Numbered from the stretch's first letter, positions 19,464 through 29,507 are shown. The stretch: DNA of 64,000 nucleotides from Aeromonas jandaei (GCF_037890695.1 NZ_CP149571.1:1486501-1550500), one strand, 5' to 3'. A program made the numbers and translations. Notes: generated by a model not told the origin, from the letters alone.

Positions 19464-19634
19464 ATGAATGAAGTGCTACTGGCGATGGTGGCCGGCTTTA
19501 TAGTCGGTTTGTTGTTTTCTTTCCTCAAATTGCCGATCCCGGCACCTCCCGTTTTGTCCGGGGTGATGGGGATTGTCGGGGTCTATCTGGGGGGGCTGGC
19601 CTACTCCTGGATCCTGACGCGCTTCTTTTCGTAA
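19464..19634 (+). CDS. XapX-domain small membrane protein
   Basis: A 56-residue, mostly hydrophobic protein with two probable membrane helices. The segment LKLPIPAPPVLSGVMGIVG matches the XapX (DUF1427) family signature. I chose ATG 19464, which follows CGGAGGT by four bases; an ATG at 19443 in frame lacks a site. It lies between nupC and the deo operon. XapX proteins have no firm function; the name comes from proximity to xanthosine genes in E. coli, and the setting here beside a nucleoside transporter fits that theme. Confidence 0.75.
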   Translation: MNEVLLAMVAGFIVGLLFSFLKLPIPAPPVLSGVMGIVGVYLGGLAYSWILTRFFS

Positions 19635-20023
19635 GGCATTTTTGAATGCGGATTTGCCAGATGTGAGGTACCTCTGAAATTGGCAAATCCGGCTTGCAAA
19701 CAGGGGGTATCTCGGCTGAAATAGGCGTTGCCAGCAGGGTGCTGGCAATGACTAATGCTCGATGAAATCGGGTGTTGGCGGTCAAATGGAATTGATTGGG
19801 AAGTCGGGTCGGAGTTGTTCTGCCTTTCTCAAGTCTTCATGGAACCAAGTCCGCACTTTTGTAAGAAAGTGACAGGGCTCTTGCCTTATTTACAGTCGTT
19901 GTGCCTCAGCCTTCGCACTGTAATTCCATTCCCGTATAGCTGGGAATTGCTACTGCTATCTCCTTTTCGGAGCTTGTGGTGGTGCCCGGTTATCTGGATC
20001 AAATCGAGACTTTGGAGAACAGA
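19635..20023 (+). promoter_or_regulatory. deo operon upstream region with nested hairpins and a CRP-like site
   Basis: No convincing gene is present in these 389 bases. GGATTTGCCA (19650-19659) pairs perfectly with TGGCAAATCC (19681-19690). The 21-base loop holds the palindrome GAGGTACCTC (19665-19674) and TGTGAGGTACCTCTGA (19662-19677), a CRP-like 16-mer with a perfect left half. A second hairpin, TTGCCAGCA-ggg-TGCTGGCAA, lies at 19728-19748. A weaker one, ATTCCC/GGGAAT, lies near 19929-19948. These probably hold the deo control region (CRP, CytR or DeoR type), but I could not place a -35/-10 pair. Confidence 0.5.
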
Positions 20024-20797
20024 ATGAGTGATCTGAAACTGGCCGCCCAGCGCGCCCTGAACCTGATGGACCTGACCACCCTGAACGACGACGATACCGA
20101 TCAGAAGGTGATCGACCTGTGCCACAAGGCCAAGTCACCGGCCGGTCTGACCGCCGCCGTCTGCATCTACCCCCGTTTCATTCCCATCGCTCGCAAGACC
20201 CTGCGTGAGATCGGCGCTGCCGACGTGCGCATTGCGACCGTGACCAACTTCCCGCACGGCAACGACGACATCGAGATCGCCGTGGCCGAGACCCGTGCCG
20301 CTGTCGCCTACGGTGCCGACGAAGTGGACGTGGTCTTCCCGTACCGCGCTTTCATGGCTGGCAACGAACAGATCGGTTTTGATCTGGTCAAAGCCTGTAA
20401 AGAGGCCTGTGGTGCCAACGTGCTGCTGAAAGTGATCATCGAAACCGGCGAACTGAAAGAAGAGGCGTTGATCCGTCGCGCTTCCGAAATCTGTATCGAG
20501 GCCGGTGCCGACTTCATCAAGACCTCCACCGGCAAGGTGCCGGTCAATGCGACCCCGGAAGCGGCGCGCATCATGATGGAAGTGATCAAGGCCAAGAATC
20601 CGAAAGTTGGCTTCAAGCCGGCCGGTGGCGTGAAAGACGCCGCCGTGGCGGGTCAGTACCTGGCCATGGCCGAAGAGATCCTCGGCAAGGACTGGGTATC
20701 CGCCCGTACCTTCCGCTTTGGTGCATCCAGCCTGCTGGCCAGTCTGCTGGCCACTCTGGGGCATGGCGACAAGCCGGCCAACACCAGCGGTTACTAA
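20024..20797 (+). CDS. deoC: Deoxyribose-phosphate aldolase
   Basis: DeoC cleaves 2-deoxyribose-5-phosphate to acetaldehyde and glyceraldehyde-3-phosphate. The 257-residue class I aldolase keeps the Schiff-base lysine K166 (DFIKTSTGK), K136 and the GFKPAGG segment. I chose ATG 20024, preceded by TTGGAG and matching the E. coli N-terminus; the longer frame from 19976 is leader. It is the first gene of deoCABD. A GGGCG/CGCCC hairpin lies in the 109-base gap before deoA. Confidence 0.97.
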   Translation: MSDLKLAAQRALNLMDLTTLNDDDTDQKVIDLCHKAKSPAGLTAAVCIYPRFIPIARKTLREIGAADVRIATVTNFPHGNDDIEIAVAETRAAVAYGADEVDVVFPYRAFMAGNEQIGFDLVKACKEACGANVLLKVIIETGELKEEALIRRASEICIEAGADFIKTSTGKVPVNATPEAARIMMEVIKAKNPKVGFKPAGGVKDAAVAGQYLAMAEEILGKDWVSARTFRFGASSLLASLLATLGHGDKPANTSGY

Positions 20798-20906
20798 TAG
20801 GTTGATGAGAGGGCGGACTGCTGTTCGCCCTGTTAAGCCCCCACCTGTGGTGCGCGGGCAAGGATTCAGGCTTGTGTAACGCCAGCAATGGCGGAGGGAA
20901 TGAAAG

Positions 20907-22238
20907 ATGTTTTTGCCTCAAGAAATTATTCGCAAGAAGCGCAACGGTGAAGCGCTCAGTACCCAAGAGATTCAATTCTTCGTTCAGGGCATTACCAACA
21001 ACACCATCGGCGAGGGCCAGATTGCGGCGCTGGCGATGGCGGTCTACTTCAAAGATATGACCATGGATGAGCGGGTTGCCCTGACCTGCGCCATGCGCGA
21101 CTCCGGCATGGTATTGACCTGGGATCACCTCAATCTGGGTGGCCCGATTGTCGACAAGCACTCCACCGGCGGTGTGGGTGACGTTGTCTCCCTGATGCTT
21201 GGCCCGATGGTCGCCGCCTGCGGCGGTTTCGTGCCGATGATCTCCGGCCGTGGTCTGGGCCATACCGGCGGTACCCTCGACAAACTGGATGCCATTCCCG
21301 GCTACCAGACCTCGGTCGACAACGATCGTTTCCTGAAAGTGGTGAAAGAGGCGGGTGTCGCCATCATCGGCCAGACTGGCGATCTCGCCCCGGCCGACAA
21401 GCGTATCTATGCAGTACGTGACATCACTGCCACCGTCGAATCTGTCGCCATGATCACCGGCTCCATCCTCTCCAAGAAGCTCGCCTCCGGGCTCGAAGCG
21501 CTGGTGATGGATGTGAAAGTGGGCTCCGGTGCCTTTATGCCGACCTTTGAAGCGTCCGAAGAGCTGGCCAAGAGCATTGTGGCCGTGGCCAACGGTGCCG
21601 GTTGCCGCACCTCTGCGCTCTTGACTGACATGAACCAGGTGCTGGCCTCCAGCGCCGGTAACGCGGTGGAAGTGCGTGAAGCGGTGCGCTACCTGACCGG
21701 TGAATACCGCAATCCGCGCATCCACGAAGTGACCATGGCGCTGTGCGCCGAAATGCTGATCTCCGCCGGTCTTGCCAGCGACGAGCGCGATGCCCGCACC
21801 AAGCTGCAGGCGGTGCTGGATAACGGCAAGGCTGCCGAGATCTTCGGTCGCATGGTGACTGGCCTGGGCGGCCCGGCCGATTTCATGGAGCGTTACGACG
21901 CTTACCTGCCCAAGGCCGCCATCGTGCGCCCGGTCTTCGCGGCCAACAGCGGCTTCGTGACCGCCATGGATACCCGCGAACTGGGTCTGGCCGTGGTCGC
22001 CATGGGCGGTGGTCGCCGCGCTGCCGGTGACAAACTTGATTATGCGGTTGGTCTGACCGACTTTATCCGCCTGGGTCAGAGCGTCGATGCTGACAAGCCG
22101 ATCGCCATGATCCACGCTCAGACTGAAGAGCAATATGCTCAGGCTGCCAGCATGGTGCAGGCAGCTGTCCGGATTGGTGGCGAGCGGCCCGAGGCACTGC
22201 CTGAAGTGTACCGCCGTATCACCCTGGCTGATTTGTAA
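20907..22238 (+). CDS. deoA: Thymidine phosphorylase
   Basis: DeoA phosphorolyses thymidine and deoxyuridine to the base and deoxyribose-1-phosphate. The 443-residue protein shows the family motif [10 protein letters not shown] and the pyrimidine-phosphorylase segment [23 protein letters not shown] site precedes the ATG. It is followed 14 bases later by deoB. It feeds deoxyribose-1-phosphate to DeoB and then DeoC. Confidence 0.97.
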   Translation: MFLPQEIIRKKRNGEALSTQEIQFFVQGITNNTIGEGQIAALAMAVYFKDMTMDERVALTCAMRDSGMVLTWDHLNLGGPIVDKHSTGGVGDVVSLMLGPMVAACGGFVPMISGRGLGHTGGTLDKLDAIPGYQTSVDNDRFLKVVKEAGVAIIGQTGDLAPADKRIYAVRDITATVESVAMITGSILSKKLASGLEALVMDVKVGSGAFMPTFEASEELAKSIVAVANGAGCRTSALLTDMNQVLASSAGNAVEVREAVRYLTGEYRNPRIHEVTMALCAEMLISAGLASDERDARTKLQAVLDNGKAAEIFGRMVTGLGGPADFMERYDAYLPKAAIVRPVFAANSGFVTAMDTRELGLAVVAMGGGRRAAGDKLDYAVGLTDFIRLGQSVDADKPIAMIHAQTEEQYAQAASMVQAAVRIGGERPEALPEVYRRITLADL

Positions 22239-22252
22239 CAAGGGGAAGTCCC

Positions 22253-23461
22253 ATGAAACGTACCTTTATCCTGATGATGGACTCTTTCGGTATCGGCGCT
22301 GCCGCCGATGCTGACAAGTTCGGAGACACGGGCGCCAATACCCTTGGCCATATCGCCAAGGCGTGTGCGGCTGGTGAAGCGCAGGGCCGCGGTGCCCTCA
22401 ATCTGCCGAACCTGAGCAAGCTGGGCCTCGGCCACGCTTGCGAGCAGGCTTCCGGCACCTTCCCGGCAGGTCTTAAGAAAGATATCGAGGTGGTCGGTGC
22501 CTACGGCTACGCTCAGGAGCTCTCCTCCGGTAAGGACACGCCGTCCGGTCACTGGGAGATCGCTGGTGTGCCCGTACTGTTCGAGTGGGGCTACTTCAAG
22601 GATCACACCAACAGCTTCCCGCAGGAGCTGCTGGACGCCATCGTCGAAAAGGCTGGTCTGCCGGGTTACCTCGGCAACTGCCACGCTTCCGGTACCCAGG
22701 TGCTGGATGATCTGGGCGAAGAGCATATGCGGACCGGCAAGCCGATCCTCTACACCTCTGCCGACTCGGTGTTCCAGATCGCCTGCCACGAAGAGACCTA
22801 CGGCCTCGAGAAGCTCTATGAGCTGTGCCACATCGTACGCGAGCTGCTGGAGCCTTACAACATTGGCCGCGTTATCGCGCGTCCGTTCGTGGGCAGTGGC
22901 AAAGGCAACTTCAAGCGTACCGGCAACCGTCACGACTACTCCGTGCTGCCGCCGGCGCCGACCGTGCTGGACTACATGAAAGAAGCGGGTGGCCAGGTGG
23001 TTTCCATCGGCAAGATCGCCGACATCTATGCCGAGCAGGGCATCACCAAGAAGGTGAAGGGTACCGGTCTGACCGAGCTGTGGGATCGCACCCTGGAAGA
23101 GGTGAAAGCGGCCGGTGACAACACCATCGTTTTCACCAACTTCGTCGACTTCGATTCATCTTACGGTCACCGTCGCGACGTGAAGGGCTACGCCGATGCG
23201 CTGGAGTATTTCGACTCCCGCCTGCCGGAGCTGTTCGACCTGCTGCAGGATGGCGACGTGGTGGTGCTGACCGCAGACCACGGTTGTGACCCGACCTGGA
23301 GCGGCACCGACCATACCCGCGAGTACATCCCGGTACTGTTCTACGGCAAGCCGGTCAAAGCCGGTTCCGTCGGCCGTCGCGAGACCTTCGCCGATATCGG
23401 CCAGAGCATTGCGGCGTACCACGGTCTGCCCAAACTGGCATACGGTACCAGCTTCCTGTAA
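22253..23461 (+). CDS. deoB: Phosphopentomutase
   Basis: DeoB interconverts (deoxy)ribose-1-phosphate and -5-phosphate and links the phosphorylases to DeoC. The 402-residue alkaline-phosphatase-superfamily metalloenzyme shows [11 protein letters not shown] at the N-terminus, [12 protein letters not shown] with the phosphorylated residue, and metal-binding [10 protein letters not shown] and GTDHTREY near the C-terminus. It is separated from deoD by a hairpin. Confidence 0.97.
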   Translation: MKRTFILMMDSFGIGAAADADKFGDTGANTLGHIAKACAAGEAQGRGALNLPNLSKLGLGHACEQASGTFPAGLKKDIEVVGAYGYAQELSSGKDTPSGHWEIAGVPVLFEWGYFKDHTNSFPQELLDAIVEKAGLPGYLGNCHASGTQVLDDLGEEHMRTGKPILYTSADSVFQIACHEETYGLEKLYELCHIVRELLEPYNIGRVIARPFVGSGKGNFKRTGNRHDYSVLPPAPTVLDYMKEAGGQVVSIGKIADIYAEQGITKKVKGTGLTELWDRTLEEVKAAGDNTIVFTNFVDFDSSYGHRRDVKGYADALEYFDSRLPELFDLLQDGDVVVLTADHGCDPTWSGTDHTREYIPVLFYGKPVKAGSVGRRETFADIGQSIAAYHGLPKLAYGTSFL

Positions 23462-23468
23462 TTTACCC

Positions 23469-23496
23469 GCCCGCCACTCTGGTGGCGGGCAATTTT
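23469..23496 (+). terminator. Intra-operon hairpin between deoB and deoD
   Basis: GCCCGCCAC (23469-23477) and GTGGCGGGC (23482-23490) form a perfect nine-base stem with loop TCTG, then AATTTT. It looks like a weak terminator or RNA-stability element that would set deoD expression apart from deoCAB. Confidence 0.6.
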
Positions 23497-23541
23497 AATA
23501 AAGACAATAAAACTCAACCCAAGTGTGAAGGAATCAAGAGA

Positions 23542-24258
23542 ATGGCAACTCCTCATATCAATGCGAAAGATGGCGCCTTTGCTGATACCGTGCTGATGCC
23601 GGGCGACCCCCTGCGCGCCAAGTACATCGCCGAGACTTTCCTGGAGAACGTCGAGCAGATCTGCGACGTGCGCAACATGTTCGGCTTTACCGGTACCTAC
23701 AAGGGCCGTCGTATCTCCGTAATGGGCCACGGCATGGGTATCCCCTCCTGCTCCATCTACGCCAAAGAGCTGATCACCGATTACGGTGTGAAGACCCTGA
23801 TCCGCGTCGGCTCCTGCGGTGCCGTGCGTGAAGATGTGAAACTGCGTGACGTGGTAATCGGTATGGGTGCCTGTACCGACTCCAAAGTAAACCGTCTGCG
23901 CTTCAAGGATCACGACTTCGCAGCCATCGCTGACTTCGACCTGGTTGCCAATGCCGTACAGGCCGCCAAGAACAAGGGCGTTGCCGTGCGTGTGGGCAAC
24001 ATCTTCTCCGCCGACCTGTTCTACACTCCGGATCCCTCCATGTTCGACGTCATGGAAAAATACGGCATCCTGGGTGTCGAGATGGAAGCCGCCGGTATCT
24101 ACGGCGTAGCCGCAGAGTACGGTGCCAAGGCACTGACCATCTGCACCGTCTCCGACCATATCCGTACCGGTGAGCAGACCACCTCTGAAGAGCGTCAGCT
24201 GACCTTCAACGACATGATCGAAATCGCACTGGATTCCGTCCTGCTGGGCGACAAGTAA
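23542..24258 (+). CDS. deoD: Purine-nucleoside phosphorylase DeoD
   Basis: A hexameric-type purine nucleoside phosphorylase of 238 residues. It shows the phosphate-binding [13 protein letters not shown] region, GSCGAV, the EMEAAG segment and VSDH, whose Asp is the general acid. I chose ATG 23542 with AAGGAA upstream; the open frame back to 23482 runs through the hairpin region and is not likely translated. It closes the deo operon and is followed by a strong terminator. Confidence 0.97.
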   Translation: MATPHINAKDGAFADTVLMPGDPLRAKYIAETFLENVEQICDVRNMFGFTGTYKGRRISVMGHGMGIPSCSIYAKELITDYGVKTLIRVGSCGAVREDVKLRDVVIGMGACTDSKVNRLRFKDHDFAAIADFDLVANAVQAAKNKGVAVRVGNIFSADLFYTPDPSMFDVMEKYGILGVEMEAAGIYGVAAEYGAKALTICTVSDHIRTGEQTTSEERQLTFNDMIEIALDSVLLGDK

Positions 24259-24271
24259 TCTCCTTGCGAAT

Positions 24272-24306
24272 AAAAAAACGGCGGCCTGCGGGCCGCCGTT
24301 TTTTTA
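24272..24306. terminator. Bidirectional terminator between deoD and ytjB
   Basis: ACGGCGGCC and GGCCGCCGT pair around TGCG, flanked by seven A on the left and seven T on the right. The site serves the converging deoD (+) and ytjB (-) genes. Confidence 0.92.
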
Positions 24307-24326
24307 TCTGCACTCTGTCCGGGCCA

Positions 24327-24947
24327 TCAGTTTTCCGGTGGCGGAGAGGGGGGCGCACTCTTTTTCTTGTGCTTGCGCACCCGCATGTAGTTGCGGCGAA
24401 TGCCGTAGGAGATAAGTACGCCGGCCAGCAGGGCGACCAGCAGCATCAGCCGCTGTTTCTCCTGTGTCACTTTCAGCCGGGTATCTTTGTCCGCCAGCAT
24501 CTGCTGCTCTTCCAGCGTGATGCGCAGATAGCCGAGGGTCTGGGCTCCGTCCTGGATCTCCTGCACGAACTGGATGCGTCCCTTGCCCTGCTCCGGCATC
24601 GACTTGTTGTCGCTGCCGATGGGGAGCAGGCTCTCCAGCGGTACGGCCTGTTCCGACTGGGCGAGCGGGATGCCGCGTCCATCATAGAGGGTGACATCGA
24701 GGATCTCCGGCTCGGTCGCCAGATCCCGTGCCAGTCGCTCCAGCTCGCTGCTGTTGTCCTCCTTGATCCAGCGCTTCATGTCGCGGGCGGCATAGGCGAC
24801 CAGCGCCTGGGCGCGGTTGCGCGCTTCGCTGTGCAGGGCGGCCTGGCTCTCTCCCTGCATATGGAGTAGCACAACCAGTACCCAGCAGCCGAGCAGCAGG
24901 CCGGCTACCAGACTGAGCACACGTTTGATGGGAAGATGACGCTGCAA
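24327..24947 (-). CDS. ytjB: Inner-membrane protein YtjB/AhpA (Smp family)
   Basis: A 206-residue protein with a membrane helix near residues 9-29, a periplasmic domain of about 130 residues, a second helix near 167-185 and a basic, proline-rich cytoplasmic tail. This topology and the location between deoD and serB match E. coli ytjB (smp) and its Vibrio counterpart. The family is poorly understood. The gene is divergent from serB, and the two share about 120 bases of upstream sequence. Confidence 0.8.
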   Translation of the reverse strand: MQRHLPIKRVLSLVAGLLLGCWVLVVLLHMQGESQAALHSEARNRAQALVAYAARDMKRWIKEDNSSELERLARDLATEPEILDVTLYDGRGIPLAQSEQAVPLESLLPIGSDNKSMPEQGKGRIQFVQEIQDGAQTLGYLRITLEEQQMLADKDTRLKVTQEKQRLMLLVALLAGVLISYGIRRNYMRVRKHKKKSAPPSPPPEN

Positions 24948-24990
24948 GCGCGAGACCTCATGCTGACCGGAAGTTGCGGGATCTTGGCGC

Positions 24991-25020
24991 TTGCCTGCGC
25001 AAAAAGCAATACGCTACTCT
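24991..25020 (+). promoter_or_regulatory. Possible serB promoter
   Basis: TTGCCT (24991-24996) and TACTCT (25015-25020) with an 18-base spacer give a moderate promoter match about 50 bases before the serB start, inside the ytjB-serB divergent region. Confidence 0.35.
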
Positions 25021-25067
25021 GGGCCACTATTGTTAACCCCTTGATCACCATGGAAGGCGTATCGCTT

Positions 25068-26078
25068 ATGTTGTTGTCCCGGCTCCCCACCTCCTTATCC
25101 GAATGGCCCGCCCACCTATTATCTTCTCCCTGGTGGCAGCTGACCCCGGATGCCCTGCAACCGACCGGGACGCCCCTTGCGGCTGGCTGGCTGGTGCTGT
25201 TTGGCAAGGCGCTGGGGCCGGCCTCTCTGGAAGAGCTGGCGCCCTTGTTGGCTGAGCACGGGGTGGCGGCGACCCTCTATCCGGCGACCGAGGTAGCGGG
25301 TTGCCCGTTGCTGCTGCTCGGTACCGACCGCTTCTCGCCCGAGCTGGTGGTCGCGCTCAAGGAGAGGGAGTGGGAGAGCGATCTCTGTCATTTGCCCGCG
25401 CTGCCTACCCTGAGTGAGCCCGGCCTGCTGGTGATGGATATGGACTCCACCGCGATCCGCATCGAGTGCATCGACGAGATAGCGCGGCTGGCGGGGGTGG
25501 GCGATCAGGTGGCGGCGGTGACCGCGGCCGCCATGCAGGGCAAGCTGGAGTTTGCCGACAGTCTGCGCAATCGGGTGGCGCTGCTTGAGGGGGCGCCCGT
25601 CGCCATCCTCGATGAGGTGGCGGCATGGATGCCCTGGATGCCGGGCTTGCAGCTGATGGTCGATACCCTCAAACAGGCGGGGTGGCGTGTGGCAATCGCT
25701 TCCGGCGGTTTTACCCGCTTTGCCGGCCAGTTGCAGCGGGAGCTGGGGCTGGATGCCATCTTCGCCAACGAGCTGGCGGTGGAAGGGGGCCTGCTGACCG
25801 GCAAGGTGAGCGGGCGTATCGTCGATGCCAGCGTCAAAGCCGAGGTGTTGCAGCAGCTGGCGGCCGAGTATGCCATTGCGCCCTCCCAGACCGTGGCCAT
25901 CGGCGATGGTGCCAACGATCTCAAAATGATGGCGGTGGCGGGTCTTGGCATTGCCATCCATGCCAAGCCGCTGGTGCGGGCGCAGGCTGCCGCGACCCTC
26001 AATCATCATGATCTGGAGGGTGTGCTCTGCCTGCTCTCGGCGCGCGCCTGTAGCGAAAGGCGCTGGGATCGCCCCTGA
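25068..26078 (+). CDS. serB: Phosphoserine phosphatase
   Basis: SerB carries out the last step of serine synthesis. The 336-residue protein has an N-terminal ACT-like region and a C-terminal HAD domain with MDMDSTAI (nucleophile Asp), SGGF and GDGANDLKM. I chose ATG 25068 because GGAAGG lies 10 bases upstream; in-frame ATGs at 25050 and 24936 are possible, but the last overlaps the divergent ytjB start. Synteny ytjB-serB-radA is as in E. coli. Confidence 0.93.
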   Translation: MLLSRLPTSLSEWPAHLLSSPWWQLTPDALQPTGTPLAAGWLVLFGKALGPASLEELAPLLAEHGVAATLYPATEVAGCPLLLLGTDRFSPELVVALKEREWESDLCHLPALPTLSEPGLLVMDMDSTAIRIECIDEIARLAGVGDQVAAVTAAAMQGKLEFADSLRNRVALLEGAPVAILDEVAAWMPWMPGLQLMVDTLKQAGWRVAIASGGFTRFAGQLQRELGLDAIFANELAVEGGLLTGKVSGRIVDASVKAEVLQQLAAEYAIAPSQTVAIGDGANDLKMMAVAGLGIAIHAKPLVRAQAAATLNHHDLEGVLCLLSARACSERRWDRP

Positions 26079-26106
26079 TATTGTTTCATGGAGGAAACCA
26101 ATCGAA

Positions 26107-27012
26107 ATGGAATTGTTGCAGAAATCACTCTTTGTACCCTGTGGCGAGCATCAACTGCACGTCCGCCATATCAAGCCGGGGGCGGCCGTTCATGGTGAAC
26201 CCATCCTGATGGTGCACGGCGCCATCGAGAACGGTCGCATCTTCTATACCGAGTCGGGCAAGGGATTGGCCTGCTTTCTGGCTCGCCACGGTTTTCAGGT
26301 CTATGTCGCAGATCTGCGCGGGCGCGGGCTCAGTACCCCCGCCATCGCCGAGCAGGCGGAGCACGGTCAGCATGAACTCATCACCGAGGATCTGCCCGCT
26401 CTGCACCGCTGGATTGCCGCGCGCCACCACGGCTTCAAGGTGCACTGGGTGGCTCACTCCTGGGGCGGCGTCATCATGGCCTCCACGCTGGTGCGCTTTC
26501 CCGAACTGGCGGAGCAGGTGGCCAGCCTGCTCTTCTTCGGTACCAAGCGCGGGGTGTCGGTGCAAAATCCCGAGCGCTGGTTGAAGGTGGATCTAATCTG
26601 GAACCGGCTGGCCCCCTGGCTGGCACGTCGCCGTGGTTTTCTGGCCGCCCGGGATCTCAAGATTGGTGCCGATGACGAGCCGCTGCGCTACCTGCAGGAG
26701 ACCATCCCCTGGGTCAAGTGCGGCCCCTGGCAGGATCCGCACGACGGTTTTGCCTATGATGAGGCAGCAGCCCAGGTCAACTGGCCGCCGCTCTGGATGA
26801 TCTCGGCCAAGGCGGACAAGGTGCTGGGCCACCCCACCGACGTGCGCCGTTTCAGCGACGAGATGGGCTCAAAGACCCGTCATACCCGGCTTGGCCGGGA
26901 CAATGGCAACCGGCTCGATTACGACCATATCAATATGCTGACCGCGCCGCAGGCGCAGGAGGATCACTTCCCCCGGATCCTCGACTGGCTGCTGGATCCG
27001 CAGGCCGCGTGA
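26107..27012 (+). CDS. Alpha/beta-fold hydrolase
   Basis: A 301-residue cytosolic hydrolase with MVHGAIENGR (oxyanion loop), ADLRGRGLS, and the nucleophile elbow AHSWGG; a C-terminal DYDHINML supplies a probable catalytic His. I chose ATG 26107; the frame stays open upstream through the end of serB, but the first 54 codons there are a serB shadow. It starts 28 bases after serB and may be co-transcribed. The substrate cannot be told from sequence; esterase or lipase-like activity is likely. Confidence 0.75.
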   Translation: MELLQKSLFVPCGEHQLHVRHIKPGAAVHGEPILMVHGAIENGRIFYTESGKGLACFLARHGFQVYVADLRGRGLSTPAIAEQAEHGQHELITEDLPALHRWIAARHHGFKVHWVAHSWGGVIMASTLVRFPELAEQVASLLFFGTKRGVSVQNPERWLKVDLIWNRLAPWLARRRGFLAARDLKIGADDEPLRYLQETIPWVKCGPWQDPHDGFAYDEAAAQVNWPPLWMISAKADKVLGHPTDVRRFSDEMGSKTRHTRLGRDNGNRLDYDHINMLTAPQAQEDHFPRILDWLLDPQAA

Positions 27013-27013
27013 T

Positions 27014-27046
27014 AAAAAAACAGGGCGCATGATGCGCCCTGTTTCT
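27014..27046. terminator. Terminator between hydrolase gene and plzC
   Basis: ACAGGGCGCAT and ATGCGCCCTGT pair almost without a loop, with seven A before and a short T-rich stretch after. It can serve both converging genes. Confidence 0.85.
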
Positions 27047-27057
27047 TGTGGCCGGGA

Positions 27058-29439
27058 TCAGTTGAGTGGCTGCGTGATGCCGAGGCGGAACAGGGTCGCC
27101 TGGGTGGTGTCGGTCAGCTCGCCGACCCCGACGACGCTCCAGAGCTCCTCCTCCAGCTTTTTCGCCTTGTGAATGGCAAATTTGGCGATGTAATCCAGCT
27201 CGTTGGCAATGAAGTTGGTGTCGGGGCGCCCGGTGCGGGAGACGCCGACCAGCACCGAGTAGAACTCCCCTTCCTGTAGTGCCAGCTCGATAAACTGGCG
27301 TTTCTCCTTCACGCCGGTGAACTCGCTGGCGAGACGGCTGCGGAAGATGGGCAGGCCCGCTCTGGTCTGGATGCTGGCGATGTAGACCTCCTCCTCCTTC
27401 GGCTTGTCCTCCCGCTCTATGCTGCGCAGCGGCGTCATAAGCAGCTCCTTGAGCAGCTCTCCCTGAAACAGCGGATAGAGGTTCTCCTGCTCCGGCAGCT
27501 CGGCGCAGGCGGTGAGCAGCCGTTGCAGGCTGCGCGGCTTGAGCGACTTGCCGATGGAGGCGGGTTTGGGGGCCCCCTTCAGCTTGTTGATGTAGACCGG
27601 CGAGTTGAACAGGTGGTGGGTGTAGATGTTGCGCAGGGCGCGGGCCAGCCCGCGGTAACGGCGCTGCTCCTGCGCCGCCTTGAGCTTGTTCTGGTTGCTC
27701 TCGATGAGCAGGCTGAAGAACTGGCGACCGGTGTGGCGATCGGAATCCCCCTCGATGCAGAGATGCAGCACGGTGCGGGTCATGTTGAGACTGACCAGCC
27801 GATAGGAGAGATGCTGCAAATCCATGCTCTTGGAGAGCTCCTGCAAGCGGGGCAGGGCAATGGTCACCACATCGTTCTTTTCGCCAACAAACGCCTCTTC
27901 CAGCTCGATCTGCAAGCCATGGGCCGAGATGTCGCGGGTCCAGCCCAGCCAGGACTTGCCGTTGTGGTGGATGGCGACCGCCGTCTTGTGGATGTAGCGC
28001 AGCTCCTTGCGCAGCTGGACATAGTGCAGGGTCTCGATCTCGAAGGGGGCAACCCCCTGCTCGTGGCCAAAACGCTGCAACTCGTTGGCGTTGCTGCCAG
28101 GTTCCCCCTCCTGATAGAACTCTTCGCGCTGGGACTCCTGACTGATCTCCTGCAGCAGGCCGCAATAGCCGATCTGCTTGAGGCGCTCGAGCAGCAGTAT
28201 GTCCTGCAACTGCGGGTTTTCGAGCCCCTGCAGCTGGCCAACGTCCGCTTCGAGCAGTTCGCACGCCTCCAGCGTGAACTTGTAGACGCGCCAGCTGGGG
28301 CGACGTGAGCCCACTTGGAAGAAGAGGGCTGTCAGGCCGCTCTGGCGCAGCTCCTCGGCAGTTGCCGAGAAGAAGTAGATATGGCTGCGCACCGTGTGGG
28401 TGAAGCAGTAAATAAGGGTTTCGCTGGTGGCACCGGGGGCGGGGCAGAGTCGCTTCATCCGCTCGGCACTGAATAGCCCCGCCAGCGCATCGCGGTTCTT
28501 CTCGTCACGCCAGTACTCCAGCAGATGCTGGTTGTTCTCGGTACGCAGCGCTATCTCGAGGCAGGGGCTGTCGCCGGTCCCGAAGAAGAGCGGCATGCCG
28601 GTCATGCGTGGCAGGTAGAACTGCTCGTACCCCTTGATGATGGCGGCAGAGAGCAGGTAGTCGACGCTGACCCGGTAACGCACCTTGTTGACTTCGATGA
28701 ACTCTTTCAAAAAAGCGTCAAAGGCGGGTTGCTCGCCAGTGCGTACCAGTCGCAGCCAGAATTTCCCCTCTTTGCTCTCTTCCCCGAGGATCTGGTAGTT
28801 GACCGGTTGGTGCAGTACCGGGTTGGGGTTGTCGCGCTCCAGCCCGGTGAAGAAGACCTCGACCTGAGCGCCGGTATGGTAACTGGGCAGATAGGGCACC
28901 GAGATGCGCATCCCACCGAGGGAGAGATCGGAACTCTTGGCAAACAGCTTTTCACCATCCGGCAGCTTGAGCAGCACTGGCGAGCTGAAGTGCATCCGCT
29001 CCTGACGGCGGCCGTAATAGCTGGCGAAGGCGATGGTGTTGACATCGTATTGCCTGAACGGACTGGCCGGCGGGGTGAGGTGGCCATCGACGCGAGCGTG
29101 GTGCTGCTGTTTTTGCCACTGTTGCAGAGCCTCGTTGACTCCTATGGTATAGGCGTCACGGTAGAGATAGCACTGGGACTGGAACAGGTTGATTGCCTCG
29201 GCCGGCATGAAGTGGGTAATGCCGTCGAATTCATGGATCAGACACTCATCTGCCAGCTCATCGCGCATGTCGATGACCCTGCGGCACGGAGAGCATTTGC
29301 GTTTTAGCTCCATTTTGAGCAGAAAACGGCTGTTGCTGTTCTCTTCCTGGGTCATGCGGTTGAAGATCTCCTCGAAATCTTTCTCCCGCAACAAGGGGAC
29401 AAGTTGTTCAATCAGATATTGTTGGTGTTCTGAATCCAT
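27058..29439 (-). CDS. plzC: Large two-PilZ-domain cyclic-di-GMP effector, PlzC-like
   Basis: A 793-residue cytosolic protein with no membrane segment. The first PilZ domain shows RRQER at 144-148 and DLSLGG at 171-176. A second PilZ-like region near 476-580 has weaker motifs (LRYIHKTAVAI and TRDISAHGLQIEL). I chose the start at 29439, where GGCAGGA precedes the ATG; a start at 29496 adds 19 residues. Position between serB and radA matches V. cholerae VC2344 (plzC), one of five PilZ proteins there. It probably binds cyclic-di-GMP through the first domain. The output is unknown. Confidence 0.78.
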   Translation of the reverse strand: MDSEHQQYLIEQLVPLLREKDFEEIFNRMTQEENSNSRFLLKMELKRKCSPCRRVIDMRDELADECLIHEFDGITHFMPAEAINLFQSQCYLYRDAYTIGVNEALQQWQKQQHHARVDGHLTPPASPFRQYDVNTIAFASYYGRRQERMHFSSPVLLKLPDGEKLFAKSSDLSLGGMRISVPYLPSYHTGAQVEVFFTGLERDNPNPVLHQPVNYQILGEESKEGKFWLRLVRTGEQPAFDAFLKEFIEVNKVRYRVSVDYLLSAAIIKGYEQFYLPRMTGMPLFFGTGDSPCLEIALRTENNQHLLEYWRDEKNRDALAGLFSAERMKRLCPAPGATSETLIYCFTHTVRSHIYFFSATAEELRQSGLTALFFQVGSRRPSWRVYKFTLEACELLEADVGQLQGLENPQLQDILLLERLKQIGYCGLLQEISQESQREEFYQEGEPGSNANELQRFGHEQGVAPFEIETLHYVQLRKELRYIHKTAVAIHHNGKSWLGWTRDISAHGLQIELEEAFVGEKNDVVTIALPRLQELSKSMDLQHLSYRLVSLNMTRTVLHLCIEGDSDRHTGRQFFSLLIESNQNKLKAAQEQRRYRGLARALRNIYTHHLFNSPVYINKLKGAPKPASIGKSLKPRSLQRLLTACAELPEQENLYPLFQGELLKELLMTPLRSIEREDKPKEEEVYIASIQTRAGLPIFRSRLASEFTGVKEKRQFIELALQEGEFYSVLVGVSRTGRPDTNFIANELDYIAKFAIHKAKKLEEELWSVVGVGELTDTTQATLFRLGITQPLN

Positions 29440-29478
29440 GTGTTCCTGCCACGGAAAGTCACTTTTCCGATTCTGGGT

Positions 29479-29507
29479 TTGATCTGTCGGTCGCAAACAA
29501 GTATATC
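29479..29507 (+). promoter_or_regulatory. Probable radA promoter
   Basis: TTGATC (29479-29484) and TATATC (29502-29507) are spaced by exactly 17 bases, each matching four of six consensus positions, 33 bases before the radA start. The region is shared with divergent plzC. Confidence 0.5.

Noticed and set aside
19755..20027. A 90-codon frame in the deo upstream region
   Set aside because: No ribosome-binding site, composition unlike a protein, and it overlaps the deoC start and hairpins.
20613..22241. A 542-codon minus-strand frame opposite deoA
   Set aside because: It is an antisense frame with no recognisable motif, and deoA is a clear gene.
24936..25067. Longer serB start at 24936
   Set aside because: It overlaps the divergent ytjB start and would add 44 residues not seen in SerB; ATG 25068 has the ribosome-binding site.
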